10,521 nt of DNA from Chlamydiota bacterium (GCA_011065005.1 JAAKFP010000041.1:1-10521); one strand, 5' to 3'. Counted from the first letter of the stretch, positions 1-6,819 are shown. Notes: generated by a model not told the origin, from the letters alone. Program-made: numbers and translations.

Positions 1-438
1 CCAGTTACTGACCGTCCCGAACTCGTTCTATGGAGTCTCTGGAGTCGGAACCGTCAAGATATCCCTCAAGGAGTTTGGTCTCATGAAACGGCTCTTGATA
101 TTCATGAGCTTTCCGATGTGATGCCTGCCAAGATGCATATGACAGTCCCTCCCAATTTTCGGAGGCGCATTGAAATTCCTAAGGTAATTTTTCTACATCA
201 CGGTAGGCTAGAAAATTCTGATGTTGAAGAGAGGCAGGGTTATAAAGTCACCACTCCTCTCAAAACAATAATGGACAGCATTATTGTCGAAACCATTGCA
301 GACAACCTTATCACCCAAGCAATACATCAAGCTCTAGAGCGAGGACTTGTGCTGGAAAATGAACTTAAGGCTATTAAGAGCACCGACCCCAATGCCTATA
401 AAAAATTTGCGAGATTGCTCAATGACAACAACATTTAA
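1..438 (+). CDS. AbiEi-family type IV antitoxin, C-terminal part (5' end outside window)
   Basis: The frame is open from the first base and ends in TAA at 436-438, giving 145 visible residues of a protein whose N-terminal winged-helix domain lies upstream. The text around WSHETALDIHELSDVMPAKM, then TVPPNFRRR, VIFLHHG, and GYKVTTPLKTIMD, is the central and C-terminal signature of AbiEi antitoxins ('transcriptional regulator of viral defense'). In that family the protein represses the abiE operon and neutralises the AbiEii nucleotidyltransferase toxin. The toxin start codon (ATG at 422) overlaps this gene's 3' end, the usual coupled AbiEi-AbiEii arrangement. The partner toxin is broken here, so the antitoxin may be an orphan. 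A GTG at 118 is an internal codon, not a start. Confidence 0.85.
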   Translation, partial: PVTDRPELVLWSLWSRNRQDIPQGVWSHETALDIHELSDVMPAKMHMTVPPNFRRRIEIPKVIFLHHGRLENSDVEERQGYKVTTPLKTIMDSIIVETIADNLITQAIHQALERGLVLENELKAIKSTDPNAYKKFARLLNDNNI

Positions 439-654
439 AACGCCTACAGATTTTCGAAAAAGTTTGGAAGCTCGCTTAAAAAGCATTGCCAATAAGACCG
501 ATCAGGACTTGCAAAGGGTTAGACGAAAAGTGGCCTTTGATCGGAATGGGAACCTTTGTATAAGGCTCTTGCTAATGAATGTGGAGTAAAACAGACGATG
601 CCTCAAGCATTTAATGAGTTGAATAAATTTTTCCTGAATTATGTAGCCTCATAA
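422..654 (+). pseudogene. AbiEii nucleotidyltransferase toxin remnant with internal deletion
   Basis: From ATG 422 the first 40 residues (TPTDFRKSLEARLKSIA, then QDLQRVRRKVAFDR) match the N-terminus of AbiEii/AbiGii toxins, which continue into the nucleotidyltransferase core (VLKGGYALELR-like text). That core is absent. At about 539-550 the homology jumps to another frame: frame 1 from about 547 reads WEPLYKALANECG and then a helix ending in FLNYVAS before TAA at 652-654, which resembles the extreme C-terminus of the family. Read straight through, the original frame stops at 589. The simplest reading is an internal deletion of most of the roughly 270-300-residue protein, plus a frame change. 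The catalytic domain is missing, so no toxin activity is expected. Confidence 0.7.
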
Positions 655-661
655 AAGGTAG

Positions 662-1234
662 ATGCCAGTGAAGACTCAAGAGAATAAAAGATTTGTTAAG
701 GAAGATTTTACTGAAAGTTCTTTCACAAATACGACTTTTTCGGACTGTGTATTTGAAAACTGTATCTTTCAAGAGAGTGACTTTCGAAATACGCACTTTT
801 CTGATTGTACTTTTAGGAGCAGTAACCTGCATTTGGTAAAATTGGATGGTTGCCGCTTCCAAGATGTCTTTTTCGAGGAGAGTAAAATTGTTGGTGGAGA
901 GTTTTATAAATGTGATGACAGATTTTTCTCTCTCAAATTCAAGAACAGCATTTTGATGGGATGTAACTTTTCAGACTTGAAAATGAAACGGACGAGTTTT
1001 TTAGGAAGTAAGGTTAAGGAATGTTATTTCAGTGATACCTTCTTAGTGGAAGCTGATTTTCGAGAAACTGACTTACAGGGTAGCATTTTTCATCATACCA
1101 ATTTATCCAAAGCGGACTTTAGAGATGCAAAAAATTATTCGATTAACCCCCAGTCAAATACTTTAAAAAAGGCACGCTTTTCAATACCAGAGGCTCTTTC
1201 CCTTTTGAATTTTTTTGATATTCAAATTTCTTGA
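662..1234 (+). CDS. pentapeptide-repeat protein
   Basis: A 190-residue protein. Residues about 16-153 are tandem pentapeptide repeats with Phe or Leu at the central position (DFTESSFTNTTFSDCVFENC, then SDFRNTHFSDCTF, and later ADFRETDLQGSIF, TNLSKADF). These fold as a right-handed quadrilateral beta-helix. The repeats are followed by the non-repeat tail NYSINPQSNTLKKARF and PEALSLLNFFDI, typical of a cytosolic subfamily of about 190 residues. Relatives such as Qnr and McbG act as DNA mimics on gyrase, but that role cannot be assigned from repeats alone. The start follows an AAAAGG at 654-659 with unusually short spacing. The stop codon overlaps the 3' end of the convergent acetyltransferase by 13 bp. 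The gene lies directly after the AbiEii remnant. Confidence 0.85.
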   Translation: MPVKTQENKRFVKEDFTESSFTNTTFSDCVFENCIFQESDFRNTHFSDCTFRSSNLHLVKLDGCRFQDVFFEESKIVGGEFYKCDDRFFSLKFKNSILMGCNFSDLKMKRTSFLGSKVKECYFSDTFLVEADFRETDLQGSIFHHTNLSKADFRDAKNYSINPQSNTLKKARFSIPEALSLLNFFDIQIS

Positions 1235-1770
1235 TTCTTGAGTCTAAAAAGCACATGTGGTCGCAAGGGATGGCCCTCGGGAAGCTTGGAGTGGTCAAAA
1301 TCATCTTGTGGGTCATGTGTCATACCCAGCTTTTTCATCAGCTTTATTGAGCGAAGATTCTTTATCGTGGTGAATGAAACAAGCTCCTCAAGCTTCAGTT
1401 CTTTGAAAGCATATTCTATGACTTTCGAGGCAGCTTCAAAGGCATGTCCTTTCCCCTGGTGTTCAAGGGTAAGTCTCCAGCCTATCTCAATACAAGGAGT
1501 AAAGGGGGCGGTGAAGTCCTGGTAATGCAGGCCAACAAAGCCGATAAATGAGGCGCCACCTTTAACCTCGACGGCCCACAATCCATAGTCTTTTTCTTTC
1601 AGCTCTTTTTGAATTTTATCTGCCAGTGAATTGCTTTCTTCCTCGGAAAGCGCTGAAGGGAAAAACTCCATCACTCTTTTGTCGGCGTTCATTTTTGCGA
1701 ACTCAGAAAGGTCTTCCTGTTTCCACAGTCGTAAAATTAGCCGCTCTGTTTTGAGTGTTAATGCTGGCAT
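1222..1770 (-). CDS. GNAT-family N-acetyltransferase (RimJ/RimL type)
   Basis: A 182-residue protein of normal length for the acetyltransf_3 (RimJ/RimL-like) branch of GNAT enzymes, which use acetyl-CoA. Visible landmarks: the N-terminal beta strand LKTERLILRLWKQEDL (6-21); the IEIGWRL strand (95-100); the acetyl-CoA pyrophosphate loop HQGKGHA (104-110) followed by helix FEAASKVIEYAF; and the late NLRSIKLMKKLGM (motif B) helix. The C-terminal HSKLPEGHPLRPHVLFRL stretch is shared by a common uncharacterised subgroup. The substrate is unknown. A good ribosome site (AAAGG, 7 bases before the ATG at 1770) supports the start. It lies 126 bp downstream of the nucleotidyltransferase on the same strand, so co-transcription is possible but not shown. 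Confidence 0.9.
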   Translation of the reverse strand: MPALTLKTERLILRLWKQEDLSEFAKMNADKRVMEFFPSALSEEESNSLADKIQKELKEKDYGLWAVEVKGGASFIGFVGLHYQDFTAPFTPCIEIGWRLTLEHQGKGHAFEAASKVIEYAFKELKLEELVSFTTIKNLRSIKLMKKLGMTHDPQDDFDHSKLPEGHPLRPHVLFRLKNQEI

Positions 1771-1896
1771 GTGTTACCTTTTGATATGTGCTAGCTGCTT
1801 GTTAGTTATTTTTGCTAATTCTTTGAGTTTAGATTGATTTCTGCCTGAATTCGACTTGAGCTGGTGTGATAAAATTACCCTTTTAAACATCTTGCT

Positions 1897-2649
1897 TTAT
1901 TTTTTAAACATATTCTCTGCTGTGACAAAATCCTCTTTGGTGTCAATTTCCGTCCATTTTAACCCAGAAATATCCAAAGCATAAAATGGAATATTTTTTT
2001 TTATTAGTCTTTCGTAAGCACCTTCGTAATACTCTTGATGGTTTTGCCTGTCCTTCATCATTATTTTTAGTTCTGCAAACAAAAGACTCGCTGTCTCGCT
2101 ATTAATTTTTTCAATACCTATTGATTCACCTACGGCGTCTTTAGGGTTAACTGTTTTGCTGGCATTAAGCACTCTGTTTTTGCCGTCAATAATTACTTTG
2201 ATTTCTTCTGCATCAAGATTAATGTTTTTATCAATGCATAAACAATTTTCATGTTCGCATTCAATAAGATTTTCAAGTATCTCCTTATCAAATACCACGT
2301 CGGCATCGAACTTAACAAAAGCTGAGTCCTTAATCAAATCTTTTGCTAACATTAAAGAGAACCCGGTATTTGTCTCGGCGTATTTATCATTTGTTACAAA
2401 ATGGGAATTTAAATCTGGGAATCTTGTTTTCACAAAATCTTTTATCTGTTTTTGTAAATACCCAAGCACAAATACAACCTCACTGATGCCGCAATCCTGA
2501 ATATGAGATATCATCATCTCAAGAATCGTATTACCTCCAACTTTTAACAGACTCTTGGGGCTGTTATTTATTAATGGTCTGATTCTAGACCCAACTCCCG
2601 CTGCCAGTATGATAGCTTTCATTTTTATTTTTTGTTCGATTATTTTCAT
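1897..2649 (-). CDS. LicC/PntC-like CTP-dependent nucleotidyltransferase
   Basis: A 250-residue sugar-nucleotidyltransferase fold. The nucleotide-binding signature is AIILAAGVGSRIRPL (12-26) with the substrate lysine in PKSLLKVGG (31-39). The acceptor-side motif NDKYAETNTGFSL (87-99) is of the kind seen in LicC phosphocholine and PntC phosphonate cytidylyltransferases. Metal-binding DAD lies at 115-117, and the conserved WTEIDTKEDF is near residue 232. It would convert a small phosphorylated or phosphonated amine plus CTP to a CDP-type intermediate. It lies 56 bp after a CDP-alcohol phosphatidyltransferase and downstream of a class V aminotransferase, which favours a 2-aminoethylphosphonate or related headgroup. 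Neither the start at 2649 nor the alternative ATG at 2622 (residue 10, just before AIILAAG) has a strong ribosome site; 2622 fits the family's usual N-terminus. Confidence 0.8.
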   Translation of the reverse strand: MKIIEQKIKMKAIILAAGVGSRIRPLINNSPKSLLKVGGNTILEMMISHIQDCGISEVVFVLGYLQKQIKDFVKTRFPDLNSHFVTNDKYAETNTGFSLMLAKDLIKDSAFVKFDADVVFDKEILENLIECEHENCLCIDKNINLDAEEIKVIIDGKNRVLNASKTVNPKDAVGESIGIEKINSETASLLFAELKIMMKDRQNHQEYYEGAYERLIKKNIPFYALDISGLKWTEIDTKEDFVTAENMFKK

Positions 2650-2705
2650 CGTTTCAACTGTTTCTTAAGATTGTTTTTAAACAGAGATTCACCTTCTGAC
2701 ATCGA

Positions 2706-3482
2706 CTATTTTTTATTTGTGACTACCTGATTGCGGCCTATCTGGCACCCTCGCTGCCAGCCACGAGCAAGACCATGAAAAAGTTGACTGATCGCAAAAA
2801 CCCATAGCATTGGAGTGAGTATATCGATAATCAAGGCAAGAGATAGCATAAAGACAAAAACACCCTCATCAAAGGAAAAAATCTTTTTTTGCTCACCCAT
2901 AAACCAGCAGAAGTTTGCCAAAACACCATGCCCAAGTCCAGCAGTCTCTTTCTTTTTAACGCGCGACGCTTCCTTGGATAATTTTTCCAAATATCCGCTG
3001 TCTCTGGACATCTCAGTGTAAATGGTGACATATTTAACGTATCCACGGAGGGAGTAGAAAGCAACACCGGTAAAAGCTAAAAATACAGGCAGTACGCTTT
3101 GAGTTTGAGTGTAGGCTGCATAACCCACTGAACCAAACCAAATGATAACCTGTATCTGATCGGTCAACTTGTCAAAAAAACCTCCCAAGGGTGAGGAGGT
3201 TTTTCTATATCGGGCCATTTGCCCATCCATACAGTCAAGTATATGACTCCAATGAATTAAAATTGCTGCAATAATAAAATTTACAGTCCCACCGGCAACA
3301 ATAAATAGAGCTGATATGATTGCAGTGATAAAAGAAATCAGCGTAATCAGGTTTGGATTTATCCACTGAATATCTACTACTAAGTAATTAACTGCAATGG
3401 CCAATGGTGACGTTACAAAAGAAGACCACCACTCATCATCTTTATTTTTCGTTGCCCATAGACAGGTTAGTTTTTCATTCAT
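2706..3482 (-). CDS. CDP-alcohol phosphatidyltransferase family membrane protein
   Basis: A 258-residue membrane protein. The family signature D-x2-DG-x2-AR-x8-G-x3-D-x3-D is complete: D83, D86-G87, A90-R91, G100, D104, D108. These residues hold two metal ions and the CDP moiety. Hydrophobic segments at about 44-63, 66-82, 112-128, 131-146 and 206-228 fit the six-helix fold. The enzyme joins a CDP-activated small group to an alcohol acceptor, or the reverse, in the inner membrane. With the neighbouring nucleotidyltransferase and aminotransferase, the likely job is loading a CDP-activated amine headgroup onto a lipid; this is inference from context. Archaeal and Thermotoga inositol-phosphate systems pair the same two enzyme types, so the substrate is not certain. 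The ribosome site before ATG 3482 is weak. Confidence 0.85.
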   Translation of the reverse strand: MNEKLTCLWATKNKDDEWWSSFVTSPLAIAVNYLVVDIQWINPNLITLISFITAIISALFIVAGGTVNFIIAAILIHWSHILDCMDGQMARYRKTSSPLGGFFDKLTDQIQVIIWFGSVGYAAYTQTQSVLPVFLAFTGVAFYSLRGYVKYVTIYTEMSRDSGYLEKLSKEASRVKKKETAGLGHGVLANFCWFMGEQKKIFSFDEGVFVFMLSLALIIDILTPMLWVFAISQLFHGLARGWQRGCQIGRNQVVTNKK

Positions 3483-3576
3483 GTTTTTTCTGCTGATATC
3501 GAAGAATCATTCTTTAAATTTTCTTCCACATGGGTGAACGTTGAGTGTTAATCGATTGATGATAATTCTTTTTATT

Positions 3577-4818
3577 TCAACCGTCCAAGAAAAGCGCATG
3601 CACATTTTCTTTTTTATCAGTCTGTGGGGAGAAAGCAGCTAAGAGGATCTCAGTTGAGCACCTGGTTTTCTCTATTTTAGCTGGCTCCTGCAGGGGATCG
3701 TGGCGAGATTTTTTTTCAATAGAGTTCTCTGTTTGCAAAATCTCTCGTAGGGAGTCTAAAAAAAACTGAATTTCAGCAAAAGTTAATTCACCAATATTCC
3801 CAACCTGAAACACTCTGTTCTTGAAACTCCCCTTTCCTTCATAGATAATAATGGATTTTTCACGTAATTTCTGACGCAAAATATCCACATCAATATGGGA
3901 CGGGATGTTAACTGTTGTTAAAACAGAACACATATCCTCCTGATCAATCAGGAAATTAAGGCCTAAATTCAACATTCCTTGTCTCAAAAGATTTGCTTTA
4001 CGTTTAATGTCAGCATGGCGATTAGAAACCCCTTCATTCAGGATATTAATTAGCGCCTGCTCCAAGGCATAAAACAAAGGAACCGCAGGCGTATTTGGAG
4101 TCTGTGAAAAGGTTTCTATAAAATGATAAAATCTGTACAAGTTCAGATAGGTAGTTTTACCAGGAAGATTTTTTAATCTGTTAAATTCTTCTGTTTTTCC
4201 AACCACAAACGACAACCCGGGATATGAACCAATTGCCTTTGAACTTGAACTTGAACAATATGCGATGTGACATTTTTCCATATCAATAACTTCTGCGCCT
4301 GCACTACTCACACAGTCTACAATAAACACCGAATCGTTTGCTTTTGATAATGCACCGACTTTTTCTATAGGATTCAGCATTCCCGAGCTTGTCTCATGAT
4401 GAACCATAGCAACGATATCAATCTCGTGTTCTTTCAGATAGACCTCTATTCTTTCTAAATCCAATCTTTCTCCCCAGGCAAATTCCAGTAGAAAAGTATT
4501 TTTATTATGGACCTTAGAAATGTTGAACAGTCGTTTGCCAAACTCACCATTGGATAAAATAAGAATATTTTTATTCCCAACTACTGAAGAAAGTATTGAT
4601 TCATTCGCTGCAGTCCCGGAACCAGTAATCACTACAGCCCGGTAATCAGCTGTTTTTTTTATCTCAAAGAGGTTCAGTAATTTATTCTCAACACTTTGCA
4701 GTAAACAGTTAAAATCGAACTCTCGATGACAAATGTCGTCTTTACAAATGGCCATTCGTACGTTTTTTGCCACATTTACTGGGCCAGGTGTAAATAACAA
4801 ATATTTGTTCATCTCCAC
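3577..4818 (-). CDS. class V PLP aminotransferase, 2-aminoethylphosphonate:pyruvate (PhnW/AepT) type
   Basis: A 413-residue fold-type I aminotransferase of the alanine-glyoxylate/phosphonate branch. The N-terminal LLFTPGPVNVAKNVR, a phosphate-cup motif TGSGTAANES (65-74), HHETSSGMLNP (140-150), the cofactor aspartate in VDCVSSAG (167-174), the Schiff-base lysine K194 in SSSKAIGSYPG, and C-terminal VFQVGNIGEL are all visible. Family members interconvert phosphonoacetaldehyde and 2-aminoethylphosphonate with alanine/pyruvate, or handle analogous aldehydes. It is the first gene of the set leading to the phosphatidyltransferase (94 bp later) and nucleotidyltransferase, so it probably makes the amine headgroup. 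The last ~45 residues (after about 365) extend past the usual end and look unstructured. The start is either GTG 4818, with GAGG six bases before it, or ATG 4812, whose codon overlaps a small upstream ORF's stop. Confidence 0.8.
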   Translation of the reverse strand: MEMNKYLLFTPGPVNVAKNVRMAICKDDICHREFDFNCLLQSVENKLLNLFEIKKTADYRAVVITGSGTAANESILSSVVGNKNILILSNGEFGKRLFNISKVHNKNTFLLEFAWGERLDLERIEVYLKEHEIDIVAMVHHETSSGMLNPIEKVGALSKANDSVFIVDCVSSAGAEVIDMEKCHIAYCSSSSSKAIGSYPGLSFVVGKTEEFNRLKNLPGKTTYLNLYRFYHFIETFSQTPNTPAVPLFYALEQALINILNEGVSNRHADIKRKANLLRQGMLNLGLNFLIDQEDMCSVLTTVNIPSHIDVDILRQKLREKSIIIYEGKGSFKNRVFQVGNIGELTFAEIQFFLDSLREILQTENSIEKKSRHDPLQEPAKIEKTRCSTEILLAAFSPQTDKKENVHALFLDG

Positions 4819-4919
4819 GTTCTACCTCGCAAAGCACACGCTCGATTGTTACTTCTCTTGAATGAGCTGCTCACCACAGTCCTCAACGTAAGTGTTTCAT
4901 TAATATTTGCTCTTTTCAT
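4809..4919 (-). CDS. possible 36-residue upstream ORF, overlapping the aminotransferase start
   Basis: ATG at 4919-4917 follows GTGAG at a plausible distance and reads 36 codons (MKRANINETLTLRTVVSSSF then a basic tail) to TGA at 4811-4809. That TGA overlaps the aminotransferase ATG at 4812-4810, an ATGA junction typical of translational coupling. The opening INETLTLR loosely recalls the first strand of STAS-like (DUF4325) proteins, so it could be a truncated gene. It could equally be a leader peptide or chance. Nothing else supports a product. Confidence 0.25.
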   Translation of the reverse strand: MKRANINETLTLRTVVSSSFKRSNNRACALRGRTWR

Positions 4920-5033
4920 GTTTTCTCACTGCATCCTTTTTGTGTAATCTTACTATTCGTCATCTTGCCGCGCTTTAAGACAACAAAGCGCCATTGCGCT
5001 TAGACGCTATGGTTGTGTGACAGCAAGGCTGTT

Positions 5034-5264
5034 TTACGATGCCTTCAGACCGTTGCCATGTTCGCGTCCTTGAGAAGCGGCGGCACTCGGCCTTTGACTT
5101 GTCACCCAGTCGTCGATTTCCTTACGGTTAAAACGCCATTGAAACTCAATCTTAGAAGTGGGAATTTTACCTTGCTGTACCATTCGATAGAGATTAGTTC
5201 GACTAAGCTTCAAGTACTTGCTCAACTCATCAAGAGTGAGCCACATGTTAGTTTCCGTAATCAT
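5034..5264 (-). CDS. excisionase-like helix-turn-helix DNA-binding protein
   Basis: A 76-residue protein. Residues about 8-53 are a winged HTH of the excisionase/MerR-like HTH_17 class: WLTLDELSKYLKLSRTNLYR (helix-turn-helix), then the wing KIPTSKIEFQWRFNRKEIDDWV. Such proteins act as recombination directionality factors, as antitoxins or as small regulators; the role is not fixed by sequence. The tail after residue 54 is short and low in hydrophobics. The annotated ATG at 5264 has no clear ribosome site, while an in-frame ATG at 5246 (MWLTL, directly at the domain start) has GGA seven bases upstream and may be the true start. It stands alone between the aminotransferase and the mercury operon, next to short repeats associated with mobile DNA. 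Confidence 0.75.
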   Translation of the reverse strand: MITETNMWLTLDELSKYLKLSRTNLYRMVQQGKIPTSKIEFQWRFNRKEIDDWVTSQRPSAAASQGREHGNGLKAS

Positions 5265-5351
5265 CTTTTTTAAGAAGGATTAGAAGTTACGCCCAACTCT
5301 GAATGACAGCGATTAACAATATAGAGGAAATTGAGAATCAAAGCAAGAATT

Positions 5352-5395
5352 AATAAAGGGGTCAATAAAGGGGTCAGGTCGGACATTCGGACATT
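5352..5395. repeat. short direct repeats of RAYT/IS200-flank type
   Basis: Two perfect adjacent copies of the 12-mer AATAAAGGGGTC (5352-5363, 5364-5375) are followed by AGGTC and two GGACATT units (5381-5387, 5389-5395). I recognise the AAAGGGGTCAGGTC...GACATT pattern as one often seen beside Y1-transposase (RAYT/IS200-like) genes. No transposase is present in the window, so this is an orphan remnant. Confidence 0.5.
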
Positions 5396-5418
5396 GGCAA
5401 TGGTGAATAAGATAGATT

Positions 5419-5649
5419 CTACGCTGCAATATTAATGTCCTGACACGACTTACAACATGGTGATAAGGTTCCGTTCACAACAACAGCTGGAGCTCTTTTT
5501 ACACCATATTTTCTAGCACGTTTTGCAATTAAGGGATCATAAAGGTCTTGAACTGTTACCTCACATGATTCACAGACTTTTTCCTTGATGTGCTCAATTG
5601 TCTCTTCACAAAGAGGACAGCCGGCACTGAAAATTTCAATTTTATTCAT
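5419..5649 (-). CDS. small thioredoxin/glutaredoxin-fold CxxC protein of the mercury operon
   Basis: A 76-residue soluble protein when started at ATG 5649, which has GGAG eight bases upstream. An upstream in-frame extension to 5682 lies inside the preceding gene and is not credible. Features: first strand IEIFSAG, redox pair CPLC (11-14), a second pair CESC (26-29), the cis-proline-like strand KRAPAVVVNG (51-60), and a terminal CCKSC (65-69). With seven cysteines it is well suited to bind or pass on a soft metal. The start codon overlaps the stop of the MerC-like gene (AATGAATAA), so the two are translationally coupled. The likely role is a periplasm- or cytosol-side Hg(II)/thiol handling partner; whether it is a redox enzyme or a metal chaperone cannot be told. 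Confidence 0.8.
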   Translation of the reverse strand: MNKIEIFSAGCPLCEETIEHIKEKVCESCEVTVQDLYDPLIAKRARKYGVKRAPAVVVNGTLSPCCKSCQDINIAA

Positions 5650-6388
5650 TTTTTTTCTCCTTTTTTTGGCAACAACCTTCACATGGTTGCAGTAATTTCT
5701 TAGTCATTTTTTTTACGTAGAATATATTTACGATGCTTGCAACAACCAAGGATAAAATTCCCGCAAACATCAGGGGATCGTTGGGATAAATGATCTTGGC
5801 AATTATGACCAATGTTCCACCAATTAGGGCCAGAAGAAATGGAAGAAGTCGATTGTGAAAGCGATAGTCCCGCCATAATAAAAAGCTTGCAAATCCAATA
5901 AGGCCAATGAGTAAAAAGATTAGATAAAGGCTATAATTGAAAAATCCAACACCAAGGGCAGAGAGCAATGCGGTGTATGCTGGCCAGCACAAAGGACAAC
6001 TGATGATTGGGATAAGAGCTAAAATACTTGCTCCACTGCTTGATACAATCCCAATTAGCGGTCGTTTTTTTCGTTTGAGGAATACCTCTCGAATGGCCGT
6101 TCGAATTTGATTAATTGAGGGAACACGAGACATGTTCCCATGTTCGTCAAGGTATATGCTGCAGGAATTTCCTTCCTCATTTACCTCACTTTTGCCTATG
6201 GGATTCTCATCAATTAGAATCGTGGGGGAACCATAACGCTGAACATAAGCCGGCGCTGAATTTTGAGTTCTTTCCCATTCTGTCCATTTATTATCCACAG
6301 ATAAATTTACAAGCGCTTTTTTCAGATTAGCTCTTGCCTTATCCACATTTGGACAATCGGCATCATAGATGAGTTCAATCTTTGTCAT
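5642..6388 (-). CDS. MerC-like mercury transporter with N-terminal thioredoxin-like domain
   Basis: A 248-residue two-part protein. Residues 1-105 are a soluble thioredoxin-like domain (IELIYDADCPNVDKARANL; GSPTILID; NSCSIYLDEHG) with Cys12 and Cys76. Residues 110-225 form four hydrophobic segments; the first carries CPLC (131-134) followed by AYTALLSALGVGF, matching the Hg-binding CxxC helix of MerC. The tail has C236, C239 and C240, paralleling the cysteine-bearing MerC C-terminus. It should move Hg(II) across the inner membrane toward cytosolic thiols. The start at 6388 is chosen because a strong GGAGGAAA site (6394-6401) sits seven bases upstream; the earlier ATG at 6403 overlaps that site. 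It overlaps the merR 3' end by 14 bp and is coupled to the next gene. Confidence 0.85.
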   Translation of the reverse strand: MTKIELIYDADCPNVDKARANLKKALVNLSVDNKWTEWERTQNSAPAYVQRYGSPTILIDENPIGKSEVNEEGNSCSIYLDEHGNMSRVPSINQIRTAIREVFLKRKKRPLIGIVSSSGASILALIPIISCPLCWPAYTALLSALGVGFFNYSLYLIFLLIGLIGFASFLLWRDYRFHNRLLPFLLALIGGTLVIIAKIIYPNDPLMFAGILSLVVASIVNIFYVKKMTKKLLQPCEGCCQKKEKKNE

Positions 6389-6797
6389 TTTTGTTTCCTC
6401 CATATAAAAACTTTAGTATGGGGCACTTTCCATCAACACCTCCCTCATCACATTTCCTTCGTAGACTTTTAAGAGCATCACTTATCTCTTGTAATTGTTT
6501 GATCTTCTCATCAACTTCCATTAGTTTATGGTCGATCTCACCCTTTACCTGTTGACACTGCTTTTTTGTTACCAGTGTTATCGACAACAATTCCTTGATC
6601 TCTTTGAGTGTGAAGCCAAGCTTCTGAGCATTTTTGATGAATTGAATTCGATGGATAGTCTCTTCTGGATATTTACGATATCCAGATTCCATTCTCATTG
6701 GTTCAGGTATGAGTCTTTTTTTCTCATAGAATCTAAGTGTTTCAACGTTGACACCTGCTTTTTTAGCGATCTGACCGGTCAAAAATGTTCGTTCCAT
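6375..6797 (-). CDS. merR: MerR-family Hg(II)-responsive transcriptional regulator
   Basis: A 140-residue regulator. Residues 6-70 are the MerR winged HTH (TGQIAKKAGVNVETLRFYEK, then PEPMRMESGYRKYPEE). A dimerisation helix follows at about 80-115. The three cysteines are C81, C116 and C125, with spacings of 35 and 9 residues. These are the same spacings as the Hg-binding Cys82/117/126 of Tn501 MerR, and the DGKCPIL text around C125 matches that site. It is the first gene of the operon rather than divergent, so it would regulate itself together with the transporter, as in many Gram-positive mer operons. A purine-rich GGGGGG at 6801-6806 precedes ATG 6797. No mercuric reductase follows. Confidence 0.9.
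   Translation of the reverse strand: MERTFLTGQIAKKAGVNVETLRFYEKKRLIPEPMRMESGYRKYPEETIHRIQFIKNAQKLGFTLKEIKELLSITLVTKKQCQQVKGEIDHKLMEVDEKIKQLQEISDALKSLRRKCDEGGVDGKCPILKFLYGGNKNDKD
6394..6401 (-). promoter_or_regulatory. ribosome binding site deciding the MerC-like start
   Basis: GGAGGAAA on the minus strand lies seven bases before ATG 6388 and overlaps the alternative ATG at 6403, so 6388 is the likely start. Confidence 0.7.
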
Positions 6798-6819
6798 ATT
6801 CCCCCCTTTTTCTACTTAT

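Noticed and set aside
662..1234. Calling the pentapeptide protein a Qnr quinolone-resistance protein
   Set aside because: Length and the C-terminal NYSINP tail differ from Qnr, and repeats alone do not show gyrase protection.
2156..2500. 114-codon plus-strand ORF
   Set aside because: Shadow antisense to the nucleotidyltransferase.
4986..5001. AAGCGC-CATT-GCGCTT hairpin as a terminator for the HTH gene
   Set aside because: A 6-bp stem with no U-tract on either strand; too weak to call.
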